A stretch of DNA of 64,000 bases from Hyphochytrium catenoides (taxonomy: Eukaryota; Sar; Hyphochytriomycetes; Hyphochytriales; Hyphochytriaceae): assembly GCA_900088475.1 (NCBI GenBank), contig FLMG01000761.1, forward strand, positions 30,544-94,543, given 5' to 3'. This document shows, one piece after another, positions 34,026-44,752 of the stretch. The notes under the pieces are model-generated. The model was given only the letters and a program-made list of their open reading frames with translations. It had not been told where the DNA came from and made no database searches. The translations under genes and the position numbers were made by a program. Each line of letters begins with the position of its first letter. Position 1 is the first letter of the stretch.

Positions 34026-37000
34026 TTAGAACTGCACCTTGATAGGCCTAAACATCTGTCTCTCTGAGTTAGCGGCATTGACAGCCTCTTCAGATGCAAC
34101 AACAGCTATATTCTGTCTCTTTTTCAGAGAGAAGAGAGCCATCGCTACTTCTCCAAAGTGCCTTCTATCTGTTTTTAGAATCTGCGTCCTCCTTGCCTGT
34201 CTTTCTTCCGGGGATTCTCCTACTAGATACTGGCAAAGCGAGGCGAAGCCCTACATTGTTGTGAAGAAAGGGGTGAGATTGACTGTGACCTCGGCTTGAT
34301 CGTACGTGACCCACAAGACATCCAGTCCTCTACATCGGTCTTCACCCATGTTTGGCATTCACGTGGCCATTTATAGCTTGTATTGCCATGGCTAGCTGAT
34401 GGCGGTTCTCCCGCTAAGGGAGTCGCGTGTACCTATATCGACACCGTACCCCCAAAACCGCCACCTTGCCCCATGGCCCATTAAGAATACTATGTGCGAC
34501 AGCAGTGCCATTACCTGTGCATCAGGCAGAAGCGGGTGATCTACGCCAGCGATAGTCCCTATCACAGCATCTGAGATATCTTTCTCCGTCAGCTCGCCGG
34601 CCTTGCTCTTCAGAAATGCAGCGGCTCCACCATAAACCTCTAACGTGTCTAACAGATTCGGGTCTAGCGAGGCGAGGAAATAACAGCCCATAACGCATGG
34701 GGCAGAAGACAACTTAGGTTGTGGAAAGTCAATCGTCGAGACTAATTGGCTGCAAAAAGTAACGGCCATTCAATAGACCCGAAGCTTGACACGAAGTTAT
34801 TGCGAACGGGATTGTCACAAGGCAGAGGGTGTCAAGACACAAACTAAACTAATAAAGAGAAGGGACCTTAGAGTGACGGACAGACTTTACTAGGTGTATA
34901 CCTCGGTAGCTTAGGAATGCGAATTGCCCCGAACGCCTCGAGAATCTGGCAAAGCCTCCGTAGGCCCCGCCGTGCACTCTCACCCGATCCCAAAGGTAGG
35001 AAGTGCCTAAAAACTTGCTCACTACATGGATAGATCCGTCGTACTTGTAGCCCGTAGTAAACAGATTTCCCCCGGCACCAACATACTTTTGGTACCAACG
35101 TGGAATGAGGCATGGCGCATGGAGGGAGGGAAGTAAGTCAATAAGAACCGAGACAAAAATAACACATTGCCAAGTCTCGACCTGGGAGTGGGCCGTTATT
35201 CAGTCTCAGCAAAAGAGAAGCAGCAGGCAGTAGACCGTCCATTATGCTCAAGACAAGACCGCAATGATAATGAGCAAGAGCGTCATCGCAAATAAGTATA
35301 AGGGAGAAAAGGAGAGAATAGCTACGAGGCTAAACTTCTTATCTCTAATGCCCTTACATTAACTTGCGTTGGGATAACGAAGGCCTCAGAGAGAGGCTTG
35401 GCCGTTGCCTGCCACTTCCAAACATGCTCAGTGCCTAATCAGAGTAGGCAGGGGGTGAGAAGGGGAGGGCACCCCAGTCAAGCACCAAGAAAAAGGTTAC
35501 AGGGTTTGTTCTTGTTCTAAGGATTAGGTTGAGCGTTTGTCCCCAGTACCGCTCCTGTCTAAGATGTGCGGTATACCTCTATCCTCCCCTTCTGGCAAGC
35601 TTTCCAAAAGCTCGTGCAGCGGTTTGGAAGAACTATGCAAGGTGCTCTCATCGCCGGTCAGGTTGACGACAAGCCCTTGTCGCTGAAGGACTGAACTGCG
35701 CATGTCTTCGAGCCTGGACTCAAGGTGTAATAGGAAAGAAAGTCAATAGCTCGTTGGTGTCAGAGGAGAGAGAGTTCCGAACGAGCTTACTAAGGGGCAA
35801 GAAGCGGGTGTAGAGGTTATATGCTAGAAGAAGAAGATACATTACCTGTTAAGCACACTTGACCAATCAGTCTCTATGTCTTTGAGCAGCGTCTGCAAGT
35901 AGTTGTACTGCTCTATTCCACCAAGTACCTCGTCCAGCCATCCAGACACATTGTCCTGTCCCACTGCGTTAGTTTCACTCTTCCTAGTGCTTACTCCGGC
36001 CTATCACGCCTCTAAATTCTGAGCTCAACATCCTTGCATTACTTCTTACTCTCCGCCCACTCCCCGAAGTGTCTGGGCTACCCGTGGTCTTACCTGCCAT
36101 CCCAACCTGCTTTGCGCAATAACATGGCCAGAGGCTGAAATTTTGCTCTGCAGGCCAGAAATCTGCGAACGAACTATTTCTTTGCATCTCTCTCGGTCGT
36201 CAAAGCTAATTTCGGTCAGCAAATCGACGAGAATCCTGCCCATGTCGCCTATAACAGGAAGGCAGAAGATCGAGGACGATTGCAAAAGTCTAAGACATGA
36301 CCGCCATGGGCAAGCAACGGAACGCTGTATCTTGAGACTCGCAACAAGGGCAGTCCTGACGGGGTGTGCTCTTATGAGAGGACTAGAATAAAATACTGAA
36401 TGACTCGGGGTAGCAAAACCGCTTGGAAAGCAGAAGGAACACGGCCACACCAGGGCCCCTTGTCAATGAAAGAGATAGGCGACGCAAGTGAAGAAGAATT
36501 GAATGCGACGAAGAGACAAAAGCTATACCGATTTTCTCCTTTGTTGCCTTGGCTCTAACCATCAGCAGCGCCCTAAGATCGTCTCCAGCAAGAGGGTCAA
36601 CGGCCGTCACATAGCGAGAGGTCGAGATACCGCCTGTGGCTGTCCCTATCCTATTGCCATTCACCACAATGGTGAGAGCTCTCCTTTGCGATGAAGGCAA
36701 AGACAAGACCACCACCAGTCTCATAGAATGAAGAAAGCCAAAGAACTACGACATTTTTTGCCCGAATAAATAGGTTAAGTGCGAGCAGGGCTCATTTCAA
36801 CAAAAGCTGAGAGAGCACACATAGCTGCAGGTGAAGATCAGATGCTTCTAACCTCTCCTTGAACTCTACGAAATTTTCCTTTCTGGTGCCCATACCAGTG
36901 AGACAGCGACAGAAGACAGGAAGGAGAGGGACAAGTTCCTGTGCCAGACAAAGTTCAGTATGCCAGGCTACTGCCCTTCATTTGCTACCATCAACGGACA

Positions 37001-40000
37001 CAAGAAGAAGAGGAAAAAAGGGTGCACTTGAGAGAAATCTTCCTTGCCGAGACATAAATCCTTGATCCTCTACCAGTCACTGTGGTAAGGGCTGGACGGA
37101 CTTGCAGTCGGTCCAGTACATGAAGGAAAGGCTGAGGGTGCGTTTGTAGAAAGGCTCACCTGCCTCAGCCCTCTTAGGTCGAAGGCAAGGTCAACGTAGA
37201 TAACAGACGATGTTGGCAGGTCATGTGACAGTAGGACCACTTTCCCTCCCGCAATGTTTGCTATCTCTACGGGAATCTCTGGCTGCTTGTCCTCAATATC
37301 TTTGAGGGTGAGCTTCGGAATCTTTGCCAGCTCTTCTGGCGGATCACTGCGCAGCTGCTTCTCCTTCAGACTCTGCCAATACATAACCATGGACACAACT
37401 TAGAGAGTTGATGAGCTGGCTCCAAAGCCCAACCTGTCGACAGTCGAAGCGATCTCAAGGAAAAGCTACTAAGAGTAGAAGCCATGTAGTGGATGCAACA
37501 TAAGAGGGAGCTCGTGCACGTGAAGAGAAGCGACTCCGACCTTTGTCTTCTCGATAATGTTCTCGAGATCGTCTTCCGAGCACCTTTGCCGGAAATTTTC
37601 AACCTCTCGGCCTTCCTCCTCCTCCTGCTTCGTATCGAAGCTTTTGTCTGGTATCATATGAAGAGATACGCGGTGGGAGTTCTCCAGAAGATGTTCGCGA
37701 ATGAGATCTTGAAATACTGGCTCTCCTTTCTTTAGCTTGTCCTACGCGATGGGGGTCAGCTGCTTCCCTCTCTTGGACCATCAGCTTATGCAACTCCTCG
37801 GTACTCTGTACAAAACCCTGCGTCATGCCTGCATCCTTAACTCAATCTTAAAGTTTCCTTAGTTCTGTCCAACTTTCAACCAGGCCCTCTCCTTCGGTTC
37901 GGTAGCCTCTTTGCACCGGAGTGTTTCCACAGCCAAGCCCTGTCATACGATACCTTGAGGGCCTGAAGCTCCTTTTCGTACTTGATGCTCTCTATTGGAT
38001 TCCCATGGTAAACCCAGCGGTCCAGGGCGCTCAGCATCGTAAGGAGGCCGCGTGGGTACGACCCGCTATTCTTTTCTCTTAAGGAAAACTCCACGGTGTT
38101 CATGGCACTTTCAATTGTGGAAGGCGAGAACCTGCGCGAACAGATACGTAAGAAGAAAGAAAGAGTCAAAGAGACAATGAGGCAGCAGCTAGCAAGAGAT
38201 GATGCAGAGGACAGTGCTTAGGTTTCATAAATGACGGATTGTTTGACAGGACTCCTCCCAGCTTTTTGATGCTTTTGTGGTCATCGCCTCTTCGTGACAT
38301 GGGTTCTGTATCTTACCCTTCCTCAGAGAGTCTCTTCAGCTCGCTCAGCACCAGTGCTTCCACTTTGTCGACATCTTCCTCAGCAACCTACGCTTACCGT
38401 TAGCATCACGAAAGTCCTATGTCGCTCTCGCTGTCGCAAGCTCGTTTCCGTCCCTATTCTATCCACTGCATTTCCTCCTTAGGGTTAATCTTTGCTCTTG
38501 TTTTACTTCCTATGTCCGTTACCTTCTTGAGACCCACAGCAAAGGTGAACTGGCGCAGCGTGGTGGAAAGTCCTCCTCCTGTAAGAGAGAAGCCCAGGCC
38601 ACTGCTGAGAAGGGCCTTTCTCAGGGGCGACGCCTGGAAGAGCCACAGAAGAGGGATCGAAAGTTAGCCGGCTCTGAAACCGAGACTGTCATAGAAGAAA
38701 GACGCAGTACGACTTATAAGCGGCATCCTTAAAGAGTTGTGTAGTGGCCCATTGCCCGCTCGAACAAGACTCAGCGGAGCTGATACTAGCCGTTCATCCA
38801 GCTTATGAAGAGCCAGTTAAGGGACTGAGTAAAAGTAGAAAAGCACCTCTGTTCCTAACAGCAGTTCGGAGAGAAGAACCAGCTCCAAAGTCCTCTCGGC
38901 TGAAGGATCCTCATGATTGAGGACCCACCCAACGGTCATCATGTGCTGCTTATCCTCCGCGGAAGAAGAAAAAGGAAATCTCACTCTTTTTGGGGAGGAG
39001 AATGGTGCTTGGAGGGTAGGGAGAGGCTGCGGACTCTTGCGCTGAAACTCTGTGAGGTACTCTGCCATGAGCCTAAGTCGTTGTTCCTCAGGATCATCTC
39101 CATAGAAATAGATCATAGCGTTGCTGCGGAGAAAATAAAAGAGATATGAGATTGGCAGGCTAAAGAATGAGATGGAGCATTAAGGAGGGCAGAGCAGATC
39201 TTTAGAAGATGTCGGACGGAAGAAGTGCGTCTTGAAGGAGACCATAGTCTTCTATTTCTTTGTAAAGAACTCTATTAAAATGGATCTTCGACTCCCACTC
39301 GGTCCCTAGCTCTGAATACTAGATCGTCTCGTCTCCCTTCTCACCTTGGATGGTAACAGTCTCCGTGGAAGGACTGAAACTTCTCACTGTCATAAAGGGA
39401 GAGTTAGAGACAGAGATCGCCAGGAAGTTGTGAAGGATGGTCACATCTCAGAAACCCAGCTTGTAAAGAGGGATCACGGAGTTCTGTGGAAAGGATAGTA
39501 TGGACTAAGTGAAGGGTTACAGAGAAGACCGAAGAGCTTTAGAGCAATTAGGAGATGCTCGTGTTGTAGGTTCGGAAAGCCATGAGAGGCCAACGCTAAC
39601 GATGAAGATGAGAAAGGAATAAAATCCATCATGAAGAGGAATGGAAGGAACCAAGCGAGCAATGGAGGAGGGAAACAGGAGAAGATCTTCTGCTCTGTAT
39701 CCTCAGGTGGTGCCTGGTCCGACGGACGCGCCAAGAGAAGGTCAGGCAATCAGAGCGATAAGCCTTCTTTCTGAGTTGCTTACAAAGTAAGTGTAGGAAT
39801 GACTTGAGGATCTCCACCGGAATCTACTCCATAGATATTATCTGGGAATAGGCTCTGTTGCATCCTCCGATAGTTCATTGAGTCTGGGTTTGAATACACG
39901 CCCTTTACACGTGAGGAAGACATGGATGGGAAGAAAGGGGCAGAGAAAGAGAAAGAGCGAGAGACAAGGCTCAGACTAACGCGCTATTTCCAAAGGTACA

Positions 40001-41181
40001 TAATAGAGAGCAAGGATAGGAAAGACCAAGAGACGGACTTGACTCTCGTACCCCTGCGCTGCTGCCTGTTGGTGCTTACCTTCATTTCGTTGAAGACAAC
40101 TCCTTTTAAAGCCATTTTCCCGTCCTTACTGTCTAACTCATAGTGCCAGCCTTCCTGCATGAGCACCTGCAAAGAGGCTCAGCTTTGTCTGAAACTCTGA
40201 CCTGTATAGCAAGAGAGCTCTCCGCCCTCTCATCCCCATTTCCATGGCCTGGGTGCCCTTCTATCTCCGCTGCCCTTCCTTCTTTATAGTGCTTTCCTTT
40301 CTTTCCTATGGGATATCAACCTCACAGCCTCCACCTGGTCGTAGGGCTCGGACAGCCGTCCTCTATCTCTCAAGCTCATTCCTGCTGACTGCCCCCCCAC
40401 CCCCCTTTTCTCTCCCCTTTACAGAGCCTCCAGTTATGAAGCTCACACCATTGACGAGCCTTCTCTCTTTCCTTATTGAGGATTACCTCAGGTGTGAGTC
40501 TGGGGTGCAAGACGGCGTCCATGTAGACATCTATGAGATTATAGAAGTCTTTCAGGTTCTGGCTAGCGACAGGATAGCAGGTGCGATCGGGATAGGTAAA
40601 AGCATTGAGAAAGGTCTGCAAGGAGCTCTTCAGGAGCTCTACGAAGGGTTCTTTGACCGGATACTTCTTAGAGCCGCACAGGACGGAATGTTCCTATGTC
40701 TGTATGGTTAGAGGCTGAAGGTCTGAAGAAGCAGTCACGCACGTCGGAGAGCTAGCTATGCTGCTTCGTCTTACCAGAATGTGTGCAATGCCATCGCTAG
40801 AGTCAGGAGGAGTTCGAAAGTTGATACCAAAGACTGCAGAGGTGCTTCAATTAGTCAAGATGTCGAACGGGTCTCCAAGAGGCAGACGATCGGGTGACCA
40901 CACGAAGGGCCGAGTGTACCTTTGTTCCTATCGTCAACCTTGATAGAAAGTAGCTCGGCCCCTGTACTCTGGTGCTTCCATAGGGTCGCTTGACCGTCTA
41001 TCTCTTTGACATACTCCGATTTGAGGGGCTCAAAGCCGTCTACCTTTGGCAGACTATAGTATCGTCTGCCAGCACCCGACGAAGCTGCGGTTGCTTGTCG
41101 CTGCACCCAGCTCTTGAAAGCAAGTGACTGGCCCCACCGGCACCTCCTATCAGCTCCAGAGCTCGTCCTAAGAGCTTGCAT
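34026..41181 (-). CDS. PITRM1: Presequence protease (PreP/PITRM1/Cym1), mitochondrial M16C metallopeptidase
   Basis: The protease degrades cleaved targeting presequences and other short peptides in the mitochondrial matrix. Start is the ATG at 41179-41181. Exons 40920-41181, 40775-40833, 40487-40693 and 40080-40166 join in phase, as do the last ones, 34902-?, 34515-34663 and 34026-34250. The N terminus is Arg/Ser/Ala rich (targeting peptide, possible cleavage near RRYYS). It is followed by HQSTGAELLSIKVDD, VFGINFRTPP and the inverted zinc motif HILEH, where H-I-L and E-H sit on either side of an intron. Then come YPVKEPFVELLKSSLQTFLN, QEGWHYEL, GVVFNEMKGVYSNPDSMNYR, NAMIYFYGDDPEEQRLR and, near the C terminus, GAGGNLFTTGYKYDGS, HGGAYGGFARFS, DPNLLDTLEVYGG and YLVGESPEERQARR. 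The family is about 1,000 aa; the gene covers 7.2 kb in roughly twenty exons. Its 3' end lies about 200 bases from that of WDR55. Middle joins were not all resolved. Confidence 0.95.
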
Positions 41182-41754
41182 CCTTCTTAAAGCTTTACCT
41201 CGGCTGTCAAACTGGAAGTCTGGGAGCTTCCGAAGTCAGAAGCGCCCGCAGATCAATCCGATCAGAATTTTTCTGCTCCTTTCTCCCCACCAAGCTCTTC
41301 CCTTGAAGAGAAGAGAACAGCAACAGAGATTTCCCATAGATGTAACCTCACGCCACCCACGGCGGAGTATTTCCAAGCAGGAATGGCCGTTAGCGTCCCC
41401 ATTTGCCTCTGTAGTTTGAGATAATAACGCCACAAATGGCAGAATCACATAGAGCCTCTGACAATATGTGGAGGGATTAGTAATACTACACAGATATTGG
41501 GCTTCTGATGCCGGGCGGAATACGTTTGAGTCACCAAAACTCTTCATAACACACTTGACCGCTGGAGCTGCAGCTGTTCGCCGCGGACGCGCCGTCTGCG
41601 TCTTCACTCAGAGATTTCGCTGGCAATCTTCAAGCTGTTCACTCGCCGTTCGTTCGACCGATAGCAAAGAGGGCCTGGAACCTTCATTGTAGCTGACAGA
41701 AGACGACTGGAAGGGTTCTTTTCTGCCTGCGTTTGACGAGGAAGCTGGGCAGCA
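41182..41754. other. Divergent promoter region between PITRM1 and the NBR1-like gene
   Basis: Two genes start on either side and run apart. A minus-strand frame at 41236-41607 begins with an Arg/Thr-rich stretch but has no recognisable domain or splice link to PITRM1, which already has its own targeting peptide. I treat it as chance or leader sequence. No defined regulatory motif was identified. Confidence 0.45.
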
Positions 41755-44297
41755 ATGAGCTCAGGAACCACGGTCAAGTTGGGGTTTAAAGGGGAGTTGA
41801 GGAGAGTTCATGTGGAGAACCTTGAGACGTTTAGCCTTCACGAGCTGCGGAAATGCGTAGCCTCGATGTTCCCTCGAGTCTCCCAGCCCATCACCATCCA
41901 CTACCAAGATGATGAAGGTAAGATCCAGCATAAAAGTGAAAGGACAACTGTGCAGAAGGCAGAAAGATGAACGTTACGAGAGGAAGGGGTAAGGACAAAG
42001 AAACAAGTAGATAGGCGGACATGGGTCAACTGAAGAGGGAGAGGATGTAAGAAAACACGGGATTTAAGAAAGCACTGTCTTGGGTCCGTGCGAGGCCTTC
42101 TCTTAATCTTCTCCTCATCACACTCTGACTGAAGGTGATGAGATCACCGTCAAAAGTGATTTCGAGGTCACTGAAGCCATTGACGTGATGCGGCGCTTGA
42201 ATCGTACCGTCCGCTTTGAAGTCAGTGGAGGTAAGAGACGATGTACAGCTCCTGTTCTACTTCTTACCCTTAGGAACATGCCGGTTGATCTCCTAGGGGA
42301 AGGTACTGCGCCTGGTCGTGACAGGGCTCCTTCAGTGCATTATGAGACCAGCCTTGCCTCTCTCCTCGGCAAACTGAACGAGGCGCTGGATAGGTGGCAA
42401 CCGTCCTCCGGGGCAGAGGATGAGGAAAAGTCTACCCTTCAGAGATTGCTAGCTAACCATTCGGTGCAGGTAGCCTTTCAGCAGCTACTCTCAGAACCCA
42501 AGGTAAGGACAGCGGGAAAGGCTGGTGGGGAGGGAAAGAGAGACATATGAGACTCAACGTTGGGGAGAGATAGACAGATGAAAGAGAGGTGCATCACCGA
42601 AAGACGACAAGAAAGGACCAAGAAGTAGGGGTTAATCTAAAGAAGTCATACATCCGAGATCGTTGATATCTCTGCTTGCTCTACGTAGTGGTGGGGATTG
42701 TTCCAGCAGATCAATGACTCTCTGGCCCTGGTAAGAGACTCAACTCTAGCCTCCATGCTCTCTGTTTCTTGAGGCTTAAAGCACAACGATTTGGCTTTTA
42801 CACCTTATTCCTGTTCAAGGTGACTTTGTCGCTGAATGTGAAAGCCACGTTTGGACTTTAACCCGTTTTATTCCCGCCTTTGCGCGTAGCATGGCGCCAT
42901 TCCAAGAGTGAAGGAGCTTCTCTCTTCGCCTGTCAACTCCTCTCTCTCTTGGCAGTTGCTGGGCCGCTTTCTCTCCCGTTGCCCGGAGGTTCTGCAGCTC
43001 GTCCCGAGCATAAGGTCCCAGCTTCCAACCCTTGCTGAGAGGATTCAAGAAGCGATACATGAGATGGAGACCGATGTGAAGAACCTGGAATCTATCTCCG
43101 CGTCTCTTCCTTCACCGCTATCGTCCACATCTCCTCAGCAGAATGACTCTAAGGAATCCACAAGAGAAACTCTATCGCCAATGGAGGAAGAGCCCATTGC
43201 GATACCTGTTGAGCCTATCTCTGCGCCTCTGCCTTCCGCTACAGAGAATCTGCAACAGCCTCTTCTTCCTCCGCAGGAAAGTGTGGAACAGGAAGAGCCA
43301 GCTCTCCCGGGAGCAGAGATGTTGGAGGATGTTTCCATCCCGGATGGCACTGTGCTGCCTCCTAACTTCAAGTTCAGGAAGATATGGAAGATTTCTAATG
43401 CCTCAGCAGTGGTAGGAAAAGATACTGAAGGGCTCGGATTTATCTGGAACTGTCTCAGTTTTCATTCCCTTCCTTCTATGAATGGCTTTCTTTTCCATAC
43501 TTTCAATATCCTCCCTAACTCTTCGGTTGTCGGCTGTAGGCTTGGCCTGAGGGCTGCAGCCTTGTGTGCAGTGGAGGAGCGGACATGGATCAGCCTAAGG
43601 AGAGGATTTGCCTGGAATCTCTAGCTGCTAACAGCACTGGGGAGATTGGAGTGAACCTTTGCACACCTTCGGCTACCGGTAAGAGGAAGATGCATGACAA
43701 AGTTTGTCGATCTTCTTTCATCTATTGGATGGTCTTCGTCTTAGCACCGTTGCTGCCTTTCTTCTTGTTCGTTAAGGTCGCTACTCGTCATTCTGGACGC
43801 TGGAGTTGCCGAATGGACAGACATTTGGGGATAAGCTTTGGGTCGATATCGTGGTGGACGAGGCTCTTGGGGAGGTCAGGAAGCAGTCTGCAGGCGCTCC
43901 AGTTGAAGAAGTGACTGCAGCAGCAGCTCCGGCCACAGGTAAAGACACGTACTGTTTGGCTGTTGACCCTCCCCATCTTTCACAGTGCTGGCCACCAGGA
44001 CGACTACTCTTCTTGGTAGCCCCATGTTAGACCATGTTCTTAACCCATATACCGTTCCGTCTCTTGATCCTTCTTTCAGCCCGATTGACTTGTGACTCTT
44101 CTGGTGTCTCCCTACATAATGCAGAGGAAGCGATTCCAGCTCCTGTTCCAGCTTCGGCTCCAGCGGCGGTTGATCAGTGGCTCCCACACCTACTGGAACT
44201 GGAAAACATGGGCTTCAGTCAAAGAGAGAGGAACATTCAGCTCCTAGAACAGCACAACGGGAATCTTGAGAGTGTTATTGATGCCCTACTTTCCTAG
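41755..44297 (+). CDS. NBR1: NBR1-like selective autophagy receptor: PB1, NBR1/FW domain, UBA
   Basis: Exons 41755-41917, 42135-42502, 42689-42730, 42890-43411, 43540-43678, 43777-43938 and 44125-44297 join in phase to 522 aa. Residues 1-88 form a PB1 domain (VKLGFKGELRRVHVE, then HYQDDEGDEITVKSDFEV), used for oligomerisation. After a linker with helical ELLSSPVNSSLSWQLLGRFL comes the FW (NBR1) domain, about residues 338-450: VSIPDGTVLPPNFKF, KIWKISNAS, AWPEGCSLVCSGG, then RYSSFWTLELPNGQTFGDKL. Residues about 483-520 form a C-terminal UBA domain (LLELENMGFSQRERNIQLLE) that binds ubiquitin. NBR1 proteins deliver ubiquitinated cargo to autophagosomes. No ZZ zinc finger, found in animal and plant NBR1, was seen. 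A 43-base stretch at 42231-42273 has donor- and acceptor-like ends but stays in frame when retained; removal would break the frame, so I kept it. Confidence 0.9.
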
Positions 44298-44752
44298 ATC
44301 ATCCCGTAGTCTCATCGTCCCTTCTCTCAGTTCGTCTCGTTCTCGCTTGTACTGGTTCAAACTTGCATTATGGAAGCAGGCTAACGCTAATGTTGAGAAG
44401 TGACTAAAGTGGAGATTGGTAGCACATTAAGGGATGACGCATCTTATGGGATGCGACTCTTATGGACTGTGCTCTTGTCATAGTATTATCAATTAGCTAG
44501 GTTTTTGATATAATAATAACTTTTCATTTGTCCATGATCATCGTCTTCGCCCCGTCCTACTGCCCAATGTCGGCAGCTAGTGAAGCTAGGAGAAACAAGA
44601 CACCAAGAGATCATTGACCAATTCGCAAAGAGCAAGCTTGGTCCCGAGGGTCTGTAGGACAAGCTTCGCGCTGTACATAAGCTTAGTCAGAGCCACTGGA
44701 TAGTGCTGAGTGCTGTTGATCACTCCTGACTGCTTGATTATGCTAGAATCTC
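44298..44752. other. Convergent 3' intergenic region
   Basis: This lies between the stop of the NBR1-like gene (+) and the stop of CYFIP (-). It contains an AT-rich stretch near 44.49-44.52 kb (GATATAATAATAACTTTTC), plausible for 3' end formation of the plus-strand gene. No coding potential was supported. Confidence 0.45.

Noticed and set aside
41236-41607. 123-codon minus-strand open frame upstream of PITRM1
   Set aside because: It begins with a basic stretch that could be mistaken for a targeting peptide, but PITRM1 already has a complete one in its own first exon and no junction connects them.
42274-42300. Splicing at 42230/42274 in the NBR1-like gene
   Set aside because: Joining these ends gives a stop codon within eight codons, whereas reading through keeps the frame to the next supported donor at 42502.
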